DNA of 35,246 nt. It comes from Burkholderiales bacterium. Lineage in GTDB: Bacteria > Pseudomonadota > Gammaproteobacteria > Burkholderiales > Burkholderiaceae_C. The notes below the pieces were generated by a model. The model was given only the letters and a program-made list of their open reading frames with translations. It searched no databases and was not told the DNA's origin. The stretch lies in NCBI GenBank assembly GCA_020354665.1, contig CP070653.1, positions 1,211,274 through 1,246,519 on the forward strand. The letters run 5' to 3'. The translations under genes were made by a program, and so were the position numbers. Below are positions 1 to 9,104 of the stretch, one piece after another; the first letter of the stretch is position 1; every line of letters starts with the position of its first letter.

Positions 1-3000
1 AAAGCCCAGTTGCTCTTGGTTCGCTCGCGCGGCGGGGTATTCGGTATCGAGCAACGGCACAACGTCAGCGCAGTGCACCGTTTTTGCCTCGAGCACCGAT
101 CGTCCCGTCATCGAGGTGCGTGCAATTGGAACCGGCGCGCCGCGTCGATCGGCCTTCCGATCGTCCACCGAGTGGATGGCCTTCGAATACAGCATCCCGC
201 CTTCGATGATGAACACCTGCGCCGTCGCCGCATCACACAAATGCGCAGCCCGCTCGGCCACTGTCTTCAGCACCGGTGACACATCGGTCGGCGAACTGCT
301 CATCACGCGAAAGATTTCCGCCGTCGCCGTCTGCCGCTCGAGCGCCTCCTTGGTCTCGTTGAACAACCGCGCGTTCTGGATTGCGATCACCGCCTGGTCT
401 GCGAAGGTTTGCAGCGTTGCCAGTTCTTTCGCCGAGAATTGTCCTTTCGATCGCGCCACCCCAATCGCACCGATGCCCCGGTCTTCCCACATCATTGGCG
501 CGAACGCCATCGACTGGTAGCGCGCGACCTTCGATACGCGCCTGATCACGTTGGGCACGTCTTTGCCGCTGATCACGTCCGGCCAATGCATCACGCGCCG
601 ATCGCGAATTGCCAGACCAGCCGGTGTCTTCTCCACCGGGGCCGGGAACGTCGCGGCCACCGCGTCGTGGTACTCGCCGAGATAAGCCGCAATTTGAAGC
701 TGGCCCTGCTCGTCTACCAACAAGACATCCATCTCGTCACCGCCGAACAGGTGCTTGCAGCTGTCGAGGATCGTGTCGAAGACCGGCTTCGTGTCGGCCA
801 CCGAACTGCTAATCACGCGCAGGATGTCGGCGGCGGCCTTCTGCTGCTCGAGCGCCTCCTTGGTCTCGTTGAACAGCCGAGCGTTCTCGATCGCGATCAC
901 CGCTTGGTCGACGAATGACTTCGCCAGCGCGATCTCGTGCTCGTCGTACGCGTGCGGTTCATCGTGCGCGATCGCCAGCACGCCGACGCATTCGTCGCCG
1001 CGCATTAAAGGCAGCATCAGCGCCGATCGCAGCCCGGTGCGGTCATAGATTTCCTGCTCGTGCGCCGGCAGGTCGACCGCAGACCAGTCCGGGATGTGAA
1101 GCATCGACTTGCTGAGGAACACGCGCGACGGGAAATTGGCTTCGGGATCGATGGGGGTGAGCGTCGACGGCTCGGACGACCTGACGATCCCCTGACGGCG
1201 GGCGTTTGCCACGGAGCGGTAACCATTGCCGTCGCGGCGCAGGAGCGTCGTGAACAGGCTGGGCAGCAGCCGCGACGCGGCTTCGACGATCGCGTCGAAT
1301 ACGGGCTGGACTTCGGCCGGCGAACGGCTGATCACGCCGAGGACCTCCGCGGTCGCCGTCTGCCGGTCGAGCGCCTGCTTGGTCTCGTTGAACAGACGCA
1401 CGTTCTCGACCGCGATCACGGCCTGGTCGGCGAAGGTTTGCAGAAGCCGGATTTGCCGTTCGGGGAAAGGCCCGGGCTCGGCGCGGAAGGCTGCGATCGC
1501 GCCCACCACCCGCCCGTCTTTGAGCATCGGCACGGCCAGGGCGCTGCGGTAACCGGCGCGCTGCGCTGCGTCTTTCATCGCGTAGCCGCTGTCGACCATC
1601 ACGTCGTGGATCTGCACGGGTGCGCGGTCGCGGATCGCCTTTGCGTTGATCGATCGGCCGCTGGGGCGCATCGGGAAAGCGCCGCGCACGGCATCGACGG
1701 CCTCCGGCGAAACGCCGTCGAAGGCCACCAGGTGCACCCACTCGCCGTCGAATCGCGAGACGCCGCTGATGACAGCTCCGCAGAGCGCGCGGGCGCGCTC
1801 GGCGATCGCGTCGAAAACGGGCTGCACGTCGGTAGGCGAGGCGCTGATGACCTGCAGGATTTCTGCCGTTGCCGTCTGCCGCTCGAGCGCCTCTTTGGTC
1901 TCGTTGAACAGCCGCGCGTTTTCGATGGCGATCACCGCCTGGTCAGCGAAGGTGCGCAACAACTGGGCGTGGTGCTCGGCGAACGGCCCCGGCTCCTTGC
2001 GGGTGACGCTGATCATTCCGATGACCGCGCCCTCGCGCATCAGGGGCGTCAGCAGCATCGCGCGAAAGCCGCGCTGACGTGCCACGTCGCGCAGCATCGG
2101 CGGCGCGCCTTCGTCCGACTCGATGTCTTGGATGCGGGCGAGCTGCCCGTCGCTGACCAGCGCGAAGGGCGGGAACTCGGCGATCGGGCGAGGGAACATG
2201 GCCTGCAAGGTCTCGTCCGCTTCAGCCGTGGTGGCGGTGAACGCGACCAGATGCAGCACGCCGTCGACGATGCGAAAGACGGTGGTCGAGTAGCCGTCGA
2301 TCAGTCGCTTGGCGCTGGCCGCAATGGCGTCGAAGACCGGCTTGACCTCTGAGGGCGAACTGGCGATGACCTTGAGGATATCGGCAGTGGTGGTCTGCCG
2401 CTCGAGCGCCTCCCTGGTCTCTTTGAACAGTCGCACGTTCTCGATCGCGATCACCGCCTGGTCGGCGAAGGTCTTGATGAGCGCGATCTCGTTGTCGGAA
2501 AACGCACCGGCGAATTCTCGACCGACGAATATCGCGCCGATCGCGCGCTCCTTGCCCAGCAGCGGCGTCATGAGGACCGATTTCAGGCCGGTAATCCTGG
2601 CGCCCTGGCGGACGGACTCGGGAACCTCCGCGCCGCCTTCGGCGTCGGGGTAGTGCAGGGTGCACCGCTCGATGATCGCGAGGCCTGTGCCCGTGTCCCG
2701 GTTGATCGGGAGCGGGTACATATTGCGAAAGGTTTCCGCTGCGGGTCCGTGGTAGGCGCCGACATGCGCCAGGCCGTCCTCGCCGACCAGGGTGATCCCC
2801 ACGTGCCGGCCTTTGAACAGCCGCTCGCAACTCTGCAGGATCACTTCGAAAACCGGCTGGGTATCGGCGAGCGAGCCGCTGATCACTTGCAGCACCGCGG
2901 CCGAGGCGGTCTGCCGCTCGAGCGCCTCCTTGGTCTCGTTGAACAGCCGCGCATTCTCGATGGCGATCACCGCCTGGTCGGCGAAGGTCTCCAACATCCG

Positions 3001-6000
3001 AACATGGCTGTCGGTGAGCGAGTTCGGCTGCACGCCCGCCAAGTGGATGACGCCTACGACCACGCTCTCGCGCAGCATGGGCACGTAGGCGATGGTCCGA
3101 AATCCCCTCGCGCGCGCCACCTCGCGGCCTATCTCCGTGTACACCGGATCCGTCTCGGTATCGCGCACAAGCAACGTCTTGGCGCTGCGCACGACGTCGA
3201 GCATTGGCGCCCGGCCGTCAAGCGGCATCGGGTAGTACGACCGGACCAGTTCGTCCGACGCCGGATCGGTCGAGGTCAGCGCGACGAGATACAGGTGATC
3301 GCCCAGCACGCGGGTGACGCTGCAGGAGTGGCCACCCACGAGGCGCATGGCGCTGTGCGCGATGGCGTCGAACACCGGCTGTACGTCGGAAGGGGACCCC
3401 GCGATGACTTTCAGGATGTCCGCGGTTGCCGTCTGCCGTTCGAGCGCCTCCTTTGTTTCGTTGAACAGCCGCACGTTCTCGATGGCGATCACCGCCTGGT
3501 CGGCGAAGGTCTGGAGCAGCTCGAGTTGCTTCTCGCTCAGCCGGTAGCGCGGCGCCTCGGATGTGAGGGCGATCATGCCGACCACCGTGTCGCCCCGCTT
3601 GAGCGGCACGTTGACGGCGGCGCGAAAGCCCCCGGCGCGCGCCACCGCAACCAGCGAGCGCGGCGTATCGGGCGCTTCGATGTCGGTCGTGTCGAGAATC
3701 CGGCCCTCCTGCATCGCGCGCGAGACGCGGCTCGCCGCTGGGTCGAAGGGCAGCGGGTAGACGGACTTCACCTGCGCGCGGCGGGGCTCGTCATAGCCGG
3801 CGATGGAGGCGAGGTGCAGCGCGCCGTCGCGGAGGATCTGCAGCGCGCTGCTGCAGCCGAACAACTGGTTGGCGCTCTGCGTGATGGCGTCGAACACCGG
3901 CTGTACGTCGGAAGGGGACCCCGCGATGACCTTCAGGATGTCCGCCGTCGCGGTCTGCCGCTCGAGCGCTTCCTTGGTCTCGTTGAAGAGGCGGACGTTC
4001 TCGATCGCGATCACGGCCTGGTCGGCGAAGGTCTGCAGCAGCGCAATCTGATAGGCCGACAGCTCGCCGACTGCCGTCCGGATCACCGAGATCGTGCCGA
4101 TCGCCCGACCGTCCTTGAGCATCGGGACGACAGTCATCGCGCGGTATCCGGAGCGTTCGAAGTTGCGACGGCCAACCGCAAAGCGGTCGGACTCGGCGAG
4201 CACGTCGGGGATGTCGATCAGCTTTGCGTCGAGGATCGCGGCGCCGTGCATGTAGTCGCGCGACAGCGGGAACGGGAAGCGGCTCTTCCAAGCAGCTGCC
4301 AGCCCGGGATCACGCTCGGCGATCGCCCGCAGGTGCACCACCTCGCCTTCGGGTTGGCTCACCGCCACTGCCACGCCGCTGAACAGCCGCACACCTGCCC
4401 GGACGATCGCGTCGAACACCTGCTGTACGTCCGTGGGCGAGGCGCTGATGACCTGCAGAATTTCTGCCGTTGCCGTCTGGCGGTCGAGCGCCTCTCGGGT
4501 CTCGTTGAACAGACGCACGTTGTGGACTGCGATCACCGCCTGGTCGGCAAAGGTTTGCACCAGGTCGATCTCCGCCGGGGTGAAGGGGCGTACCTCGTCG
4601 CGCAGCAGCGCGATCACGCCCTCGGCCTCGCCAGCCCGCAGCAGCGGCACCGCCAGCACCGTGCGGAAGCCGTAGCGGGCCTGCAGTTCGCGGATGTCGG
4701 GATACTCGGTGTCGATCAGCGGCAGCACGTCCTCGACGTGCACGCAGCGCCGCTGCACCAAGGCGCGACCGGCTACCGAGGTCGGCCGCAGCGGAAGCAC
4801 CTCGGCGTGCAGATCCGAGTAGCCGGGGCCGTAGCTTGTCATCGCCCGCAGCTCGCCATCCCGCATGAGCCAGATACGGCTTCCCTGCGCATGGCAGATC
4901 TGGCCAGCGCGCTGCGCGACCGCTTCCATCACCGGCCGCATGTCGGTTGGCGACTCACTGATTACTTTCAGCACGGCGGCGGTGGCGGTCTGCCGTTCGA
5001 GCGCCGACTTCGTCTCGTTGAACAGGCGGACGTTCTCAACCGCAATGAGGGCCTGGTCGGCGAAGGTTTGCAGCAGTTGGATCTGTCGCTGCGGGAACGC
5101 TCCGGCCTCGGCGCGGCACACGACGATCGCGCCGAGCACCTCGCCTTCCTTCATCATCGGCACCGCCAAATTGCTTCGGTAGCCAGCGCGTTCGGCGGCC
5201 GCTTTCGGCCCGTAGTCCGGGTCCTGCGTCACGTCGTGGATCTGCACCGGCATGCGATCCCGGATCGCCCTCGCGGTGATCGCCGCGCTGCTGGGCCGCA
5301 TCGGGAACGCGCTGCGCATCGCCTCGTCGGCTTCCTTGGAGACGCCGTGGTACGCCACAAGGTGCACCCACTTGCCGTCGTAGCGTGCGACTGCGCTGAT
5401 GATCGCGCCACACAGTACCCTGGCGCGCTCACAGATCGCATCGAACACCGGCTGCATGTCGGTCGGCGACTGGCTGATCACCTTCAGGATGTCTGCGGTG
5501 GCCGTCTGTACCTCGAGTGCCTCGTTGGTTTCGTTGAACAGCCGGGCGTTCTCGATCGCAATTACCGCCTGGTCGGCGAACGTTTGCGCCAGTGCTACTT
5601 CCTGGTCGTCAAACCGGCCGCTGCCGTGGCGCAGGATCGCGATGCAGCCGATCGCGCTGCCCGCCCGCAGCAGTGGGACAAACAGCGCCGACTGGTAACC
5701 CAGCGCGATCGCCAGCTCGCGCATGCGCGGGAACTCCTGCACGGCCTCCTCGGTATCGGCGATGTTGACGACGCGCGAGTCGAGGATGCAGCAGCCGCTG
5801 GCGCTGTCCCGATCGAACGCCCAGGGTTTCAGATGACCCGCGCCCTTGCGCTCGCCACTGTCGTCGGAATACGCGGCCGATTCGAGCAGGCCTGCCTTCG
5901 GGAACACGAGCGTGACGGCCTTGCCGGCGAACAGGTGCTGGCAGCTCGCCACGATCGCATCGAACACCGGCTGGGTGTCGGTGACCGACGCGCTGATCAC

Positions 6001-6603
6001 CTTCAGGATGTCCGCCGTCGCGGTCTGCCGCTCGAGCGCCTCGTTCGTTTCGTTGAAGAGCCGGGAGTTCTCGATCGCGATTGCGGCCTGGTCGGCGAAG
6101 GTACGCACAAGCGCGAGCTGCCTCTCGCTGAACGGGCGTACTTCGGTGTGGCGAAGCATGATGACCCCGATTGCCGTTCCTTCGCGCAGCAGCGGCGTTG
6201 CGAGGATCGTGTGGTATCCGAACTGCGCGGCAATCGCGCTACCGACCGGGTACTCCTCGGTTTCAGCTTGCAGGTCGCCGACGTGGATCTGCCGTCCCTC
6301 GAGGACCGCGCGACCAGTGACGAGCTCACGCGAGATCCTCCGCCGGCCATCGCGTGGGAGATTGGGGATCGCCCCGAAGTGCGCAACCCAGCGAAGCTCT
6401 TCGCCCTCACGGAGCTGGATGATCGCGTCCGACGCGTGACACAGCCTTGCAGCATTTTCCGCAACCGCATCGAGAACCGGTTGGATGTCCGTCGGGAAGC
6501 TGCTGATCACCTGCAGGATCGCGGCGCTCGCCGTCTGCTGCTCCAGCGACTCCTTGGTTTCCTGGAGCAGCCGTGCGCTCTCGATCGCGATTGCGGCCTG
6601 ATC
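1..6603 (-). repeat. Tandem protein-coding GAF repeats, period about 515-520 bp
   Basis: Thirteen copies of a linker block (end of the GAF helix, coiled-coil linker and SPTD motif) recur at about 509-523 bp intervals. Their DQA codons end at 399, 909, 1428, 1944, 2463, 2979, 3501, 4023, 4545, 5058, 5574, 6093 and 6603. The linker is conserved at the DNA level while the GAF bodies between the linkers diverge. Some non-adjacent bodies are clearly closest relatives. The unit at about 5060-5500 resembles the one at about 1430-1850, and the unit at about 4550-4970 resembles the one at about 1-300, which suggests block duplication rather than simple one-by-one growth. Confidence 0.9.
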
Positions 6604-7689
6604 CGCGAAGGTGGTGACCAGTTCGAGCTGATCGCCGGTGAACGGGCGCACCTCCTGGCGCCAGACGACGATCACGCCCACCACCTGTTCCCCGTTGAGC
6701 ATCGGCACGCCAAGCATCGTGCGGTAGCCACCCAGGCGCCGGCTTTCGGCTTCGCGGTACTCGGGATCGGCTGCGGCGTCCAGCACCTGGATGGCACGCC
6801 GTTCGGTGACCACCCGGCCGATCAGAAATCCGCGCTCTGGACGGATGTCGATCTGCGCAATGTGCGCTTTGAACGCTGGCGACGCGCCGTGCGCGGCCGC
6901 CAGGCGATAGACCGCGCCCTCGGAGGTAGTGGGCATGAACACGAAGCCCTGGCTCGCCTCGCCGAGCTCGGTGGCGCTGCGGATCAGCGTGCCCAGTACC
7001 TGCGGCAGGGCGAGGGTCGACTGGCCGATCAGCCTCAGCGCCGACGCCACGGCGCTCCGGTACGTCAACGCATCGCGCAGATTCCGCTTGCGCTCATCGA
7101 CCTCGCGGCGCAGTGCTTCGGATGTATGGATGCTGACCAGCGCGATTGCCGCATGCCGAGCCAGCATCGCCAGCATCTCACGGTCGCTGTTGTCGAAGCG
7201 GCCGAACGCGCCCTCGACGTCGGCGTAGATATACCCAAGCAGCTTCCGGCGCTCGACCAGGGGCGCGACGAGACACGAGCGCTGGTCCGGCGCCGCGGCG
7301 CCGTCAGGGCCGTGGCGCAGGGCCACGGTGCGCGTGCGACGCGCCTCGTCGAACCAGGGCGCGATGGCTTCGAGCAGTTCGTGCGCGCCTTCTCCGCGCG
7401 GCAGCCTGGCACTGGTCACGCGTCGGCCCTGCGCGTCTTCGAGCACGACAAGCACGCGTCGCGCGGCCGTGAGCGATTGCGCTGCCTGGGCGATCCGTTC
7501 GCACAAACTGTCGGTGCGGCGCTCGAGATGCAGTTGTTCGACAACGCGCGCGAGTAGTGTCAACGCGGTCCCGCGCGTGCGGCTTCGAGGACTCGCTGCC
7601 GGCCGCGGGCGTGCGACACGCGTTGTGCGCGAAGGCTGCGACGGCGGTGCGTGGCTCGCTGCGGCGGCACGCGGACGTCTCCGGGTCAT
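1..7689 (-). CDS. Giant multi-GAF-domain sensor protein (N-terminal part; 3' end outside window)
   Basis: The minus-strand frame is open from ATG 7689 to base 1 without a stop, giving 2563 residues of a still longer protein. I read much of it directly and checked the frame at points spread across the whole length. A short basic N-terminus (about 1-40) leads into a degenerate GAF domain ending near residue 179. Thirteen further GAF domains follow, each ending in a DQAVIAIENARLFNET-type helix. The conserved D of these helices is at residues 363, 533, 706, 878, 1049, 1223, 1397, 1571, 1743, 1916, 2088, 2261 and 2431, a period of 170-174. A 15th GAF is cut by the edge. Linkers read EALERQTATAEIL-VIS-SPTDVQPV. 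GAF domains bind small ligands or chromophores or serve as dimer modules. The output domain (kinase or cyclase) is not visible. Start 7689 has GGAG 8 bases upstream; ATG 7776 is in frame but lacks a good ribosome site. It lies 97 bases after the binding-protein gene, probably in the same operon. There are no membrane segments, so it is probably cytoplasmic. Confidence 0.9.
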   Translation of the reverse strand, partial: MTRRRPRAAAASHAPPSQPSRTTRVARPRPAASPRSRTRGTALTLLARVVEQLHLERRTDSLCERIAQAAQSLTAARRVLVVLEDAQGRRVTSARLPRGEGAHELLEAIAPWFDEARRTRTVALRHGPDGAAAPDQRSCLVAPLVERRKLLGYIYADVEGAFGRFDNSDREMLAMLARHAAIALVSIHTSEALRREVDERKRNLRDALTYRSAVASALRLIGQSTLALPQVLGTLIRSATELGEASQGFVFMPTTSEGAVYRLAAAHGASPAFKAHIAQIDIRPERGFLIGRVVTERRAIQVLDAAADPEYREAESRRLGGYRTMLGVPMLNGEQVVGVIVVWRQEVRPFTGDQLELVTTFADQAAIAIESARLLQETKESLEQQTASAAILQVISSFPTDIQPVLDAVAENAARLCHASDAIIQLREGEELRWVAHFGAIPNLPRDGRRRISRELVTGRAVLEGRQIHVGDLQAETEEYPVGSAIAAQFGYHTILATPLLREGTAIGVIMLRHTEVRPFSERQLALVRTFADQAAIAIENSRLFNETNEALERQTATADILKVISASVTDTQPVFDAIVASCQHLFAGKAVTLVFPKAGLLESAAYSDDSGERKGAGHLKPWAFDRDSASGCCILDSRVVNIADTEEAVQEFPRMRELAIALGYQSALFVPLLRAGSAIGCIAILRHGSGRFDDQEVALAQTFADQAVIAIENARLFNETNEALEVQTATADILKVISQSPTDMQPVFDAICERARVLCGAIISAVARYDGKWVHLVAYHGVSKEADEAMRSAFPMRPSSAAITARAIRDRMPVQIHDVTQDPDYGPKAAAERAGYRSNLAVPMMKEGEVLGAIVVCRAEAGAFPQRQIQLLQTFADQALIAVENVRLFNETKSALERQTATAAVLKVISESPTDMRPVMEAVAQRAGQICHAQGSRIWLMRDGELRAMTSYGPGYSDLHAEVLPLRPTSVAGRALVQRRCVHVEDVLPLIDTEYPDIRELQARYGFRTVLAVPLLRAGEAEGVIALLRDEVRPFTPAEIDLVQTFADQAVIAVHNVRLFNETREALDRQTATAEILQVISASPTDVQQVFDAIVRAGVRLFSGVAVAVSQPEGEVVHLRAIAERDPGLAAAWKSRFPFPLSRDYMHGAAILDAKLIDIPDVLAESDRFAVGRRNFERSGYRAMTVVPMLKDGRAIGTISVIRTAVGELSAYQIALLQTFADQAVIAIENVRLFNETKEALERQTATADILKVIAGSPSDVQPVFDAITQSANQLFGCSSALQILRDGALHLASIAGYDEPRRAQVKSVYPLPFDPAASRVSRAMQEGRILDTTDIEAPDTPRSLVAVARAGGFRAAVNVPLKRGDTVVGMIALTSEAPRYRLSEKQLELLQTFADQAVIAIENVRLFNETKEALERQTATADILKVIAGSPSDVQPVFDAIAHSAMRLVGGHSCSVTRVLGDHLYLVALTSTDPASDELVRSYYPMPLDGRAPMLDVVRSAKTLLVRDTETDPVYTEIGREVARARGFRTIAYVPMLRESVVVGVIHLAGVQPNSLTDSHVRMLETFADQAVIAIENARLFNETKEALERQTASAAVLQVISGSLADTQPVFEVILQSCERLFKGRHVGITLVGEDGLAHVGAYHGPAAETFRNMYPLPINRDTGTGLAIIERCTLHYPDAEGGAEVPESVRQGARITGLKSVLMTPLLGKERAIGAIFVGREFAGAFSDNEIALIKTFADQAVIAIENVRLFKETREALERQTTTADILKVIASSPSEVKPVFDAIAASAKRLIDGYSTTVFRIVDGVLHLVAFTATTAEADETLQAMFPRPIAEFPPFALVSDGQLARIQDIESDEGAPPMLRDVARQRGFRAMLLTPLMREGAVIGMISVTRKEPGPFAEHHAQLLRTFADQAVIAIENARLFNETKEALERQTATAEILQVISASPTDVQPVFDAIAERARALCGAVISGVSRFDGEWVHLVAFDGVSPEAVDAVRGAFPMRPSGRSINAKAIRDRAPVQIHDVMVDSGYAMKDAAQRAGYRSALAVPMLKDGRVVGAIAAFRAEPGPFPERQIRLLQTFADQAVIAVENVRLFNETKQALDRQTATAEVLGVISRSPAEVQPVFDAIVEAASRLLPSLFTTLLRRDGNGYRSVANARRQGIVRSSEPSTLTPIDPEANFPSRVFLSKSMLHIPDWSAVDLPAHEQEIYDRTGLRSALMLPLMRGDECVGVLAIAHDEPHAYDEHEIALAKSFVDQAVIAIENARLFNETKEALEQQKAAADILRVISSSVADTKPVFDTILDSCKHLFGGDEMDVLLVDEQGQLQIAAYLGEYHDAVAATFPAPVEKTPAGLAIRDRRVMHWPDVISGKDVPNVIRRVSKVARYQSMAFAPMMWEDRGIGAIGVARSKGQFSAKELATLQTFADQAVIAIQNARLFNETKEALERQTATAEIFRVMSSSPTDVSPVLKTVAERAAHLCDAATAQVFIIEGGMLYSKAIHSVDDRKADRRGAPVPIARTSMTGRSVLEAKTVHCADVVPLLDTEYPAARANQEQLGF
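3361..3945 (-). repeat. Two nearly identical 63-bp segments 522 bp apart inside the GAF array
   Basis: Bases 3361-3423 and 3883-3945 match at 62 of 63 positions; the only difference is t/c at 3409 and 3931. They encode the linker and first strand of two consecutive GAF units. The neighbouring linkers differ far more, so this pair looks like a recent duplication or gene-conversion event. Confidence 0.85.
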
Positions 7690-7786
7690 CTCAGTTGCTC
7701 CACTGCGCTTCGGGCCCGGCTGCGAGCCGGCACGGCCGCTCCCCAGCCAACTGCCGCGCACGCCACGGGGACCCATCGGCGTCGCA

Positions 7787-8773
7787 TCACTCGACCACCC
7801 GGTCAGCCCGCAGCAGGAACGACTGTGGGATTGTCACCCCTAGTGCACGCGCAGTCGCCAGGTTGACGACCAGCTCGAAGCGTTGCGGCTGTTCCACCGG
7901 CAGCTGCGCCGGCTTGGCGCCCGCAAGGATGCGATCGACGAAGTACGCGCCGCGACGGAACAGCGCCGGGAAGTCAGAAGCATACGAGAGCAGGAAACCG
8001 GCTTCGGCCAGCGCACCGAAACCGACCACCGACGGCCACTTCATGCTTCGCGCGAAGTCCGCGATCTCCGTGCGCCGCCGCGCGACGATATCGCCTTCGA
8101 AGGTCGCGTACAGCAGCTCCGTACGCTGCGCCGCGGCGCGCTGCAGCCCGCGCGTCAGGCCGTTGTCGTCGGCGAAGCGGATCACGACCGGTGCGAGGCC
8201 CAGCTTGGCGGCAGCGGCTTCGGCCGCCATGCTCTCCAGGCGCGCGTTGTTGTTGCGCCCGTGGAGCAAGATGGCCAGCCGCCGCGCGCTGGGCGCGAGC
8301 TCGTGCAGCAGTTGCACGCGCTTGGCCGCAAGCTCGCTCGAGTTGAAGCTCACGCCGGTCATGTTTCCGCCCGGCCGCGCCAGCGAATTGACAAGCTTGA
8401 GGCCTACGGGATCACCGATGGCTAGCATCACCACGGGCATCCGGGGCGCGACGCGCTGCAGGGCTTGCAACGGGACGGAACCCGATGCCGCGATGAGCTC
8501 GACGTTCTTCGCCGCGAGATCACGAGTGACTTCGTCGAGGAACTCTGTCAGCCCTTCGGCCGAGCCGTACACGATCTCGAGGTTTTGACCCTGCACGTGA
8601 CCGAACTCGGCGAGTCCCTCGATGAACGCCTGGCGTTCGGGCGAAGGCGGATCGGTCAGCGAGAGCAGCGACAAATAGCCGATGCGGCGCAGGCGCTGCG
8701 GCTGCGCCAGCGTCCTCGCGCCTGCCGTGCCAACCGCCAGGCCGAGCGCGCGCAGCCAGTCGCGTCTCCTCAT
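7787..8773 (-). CDS. ABC transporter substrate-binding protein, ABC_sub_bind (PF04392-like) family
   Basis: A predicted exported binding protein of 328 residues. The N-terminus MRRRDWLRALGLAVGTAG has a twin-arginine-like basic patch followed by a hydrophobic segment and a likely cleavage site near AQ (residues 23-24). Family hallmarks are the early strand RRIGYLSLLS, the ERQAFIEGLAEFGHVQGQN motif at about 46-64, the segment PARPGGNMTGVSFN-like (LARPGGNMTGVSFN) near 131-144, and the typical C-terminus GVTIPQSFLLRADRVVE. This family is common in beta- and alphaproteobacteria, often encoded without its permease and beside sensor proteins. No permease or ATPase is visible here. The gene immediately downstream is the giant GAF protein, which suggests that the pair may sense a ligand rather than import it; that role is inference. 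The ligand is unknown. The GAAG upstream of ATG 8773 is a weak ribosome site. Confidence 0.85.
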   Translation of the reverse strand: MRRRDWLRALGLAVGTAGARTLAQPQRLRRIGYLSLLSLTDPPSPERQAFIEGLAEFGHVQGQNLEIVYGSAEGLTEFLDEVTRDLAAKNVELIAASGSVPLQALQRVAPRMPVVMLAIGDPVGLKLVNSLARPGGNMTGVSFNSSELAAKRVQLLHELAPSARRLAILLHGRNNNARLESMAAEAAAAKLGLAPVVIRFADDNGLTRGLQRAAAQRTELLYATFEGDIVARRRTEIADFARSMKWPSVVGFGALAEAGFLLSYASDFPALFRRGAYFVDRILAGAKPAQLPVEQPQRFELVVNLATARALGVTIPQSFLLRADRVVE

Positions 8774-9104
8774 GCGATCGCTTCAGATGGGCGCCGTGGC
8801 GCGGTCCGCCGGCAACGCACTCTGGCCACGCTCTTTGCTGCCTTTGAATCGCTCCATGCCGCTACATCCGCCCACACGTTGCGCGAGTTTAGGCGGCGGA
8901 CGCGCTTCCCGCGCAGGGTCCGCAACCGCCGGCGTTTGCGCGCAGCGCGAAGCAGCCACGTTAGATCGGTCGGGGTGGGATGCCATGGACCCGATGGCCC
9001 GGGGCAGAACGTGGCCGGCCCGGCGATAACCCACCCGGGGCACGCCCGGCCTGCGTCGAGCGACAATCGCACTCACACGGCGCAGGCAGACGCGACGCAT
9101 CCCC
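8774..9104. other. Divergent intergenic region between the binding-protein gene and leuC
   Basis: These 331 bases separate the minus-strand binding-protein gene from leuC and must hold both promoters. I see no convincing -35/-10 pair, operator or small gene. Short frames on both strands here have no recognisable protein features. A GC-rich nested inverted repeat lies at 9013-9051, with outer arms GGCCGG/CCGGCC and inner arms CCCGG/CCGGG. It could fold in the leuC leader. Confidence 0.5.

Noticed and set aside
1060-2352. Plus-strand frame of 430 codons
   Set aside because: Same antisense shadow of the GAF array, with the same repeated LVEQ and DRDH segments.
1-7150. Regularly spaced repeats considered as a CRISPR-like or minisatellite array
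   Set aside because: The spacing is about 520 bases, the repeats are in frame and encode GAF linkers, and there are no short direct repeats with unique spacers.
2653-7557. A very long plus-strand open frame (1634 codons) with repeated His/Arg/Asp-rich segments
   Set aside because: It is exactly antisense to the GAF array. Its repetition mirrors the GAF linkers, and its composition has no domain features. The minus strand encodes clear GAF domains in a continuous frame.
8774-9104. Leucine leader peptide or attenuator before leuC
   Set aside because: No short frame with clustered leucine codons and no terminator/antiterminator pair could be seen; only a GC-rich inverted repeat is present.
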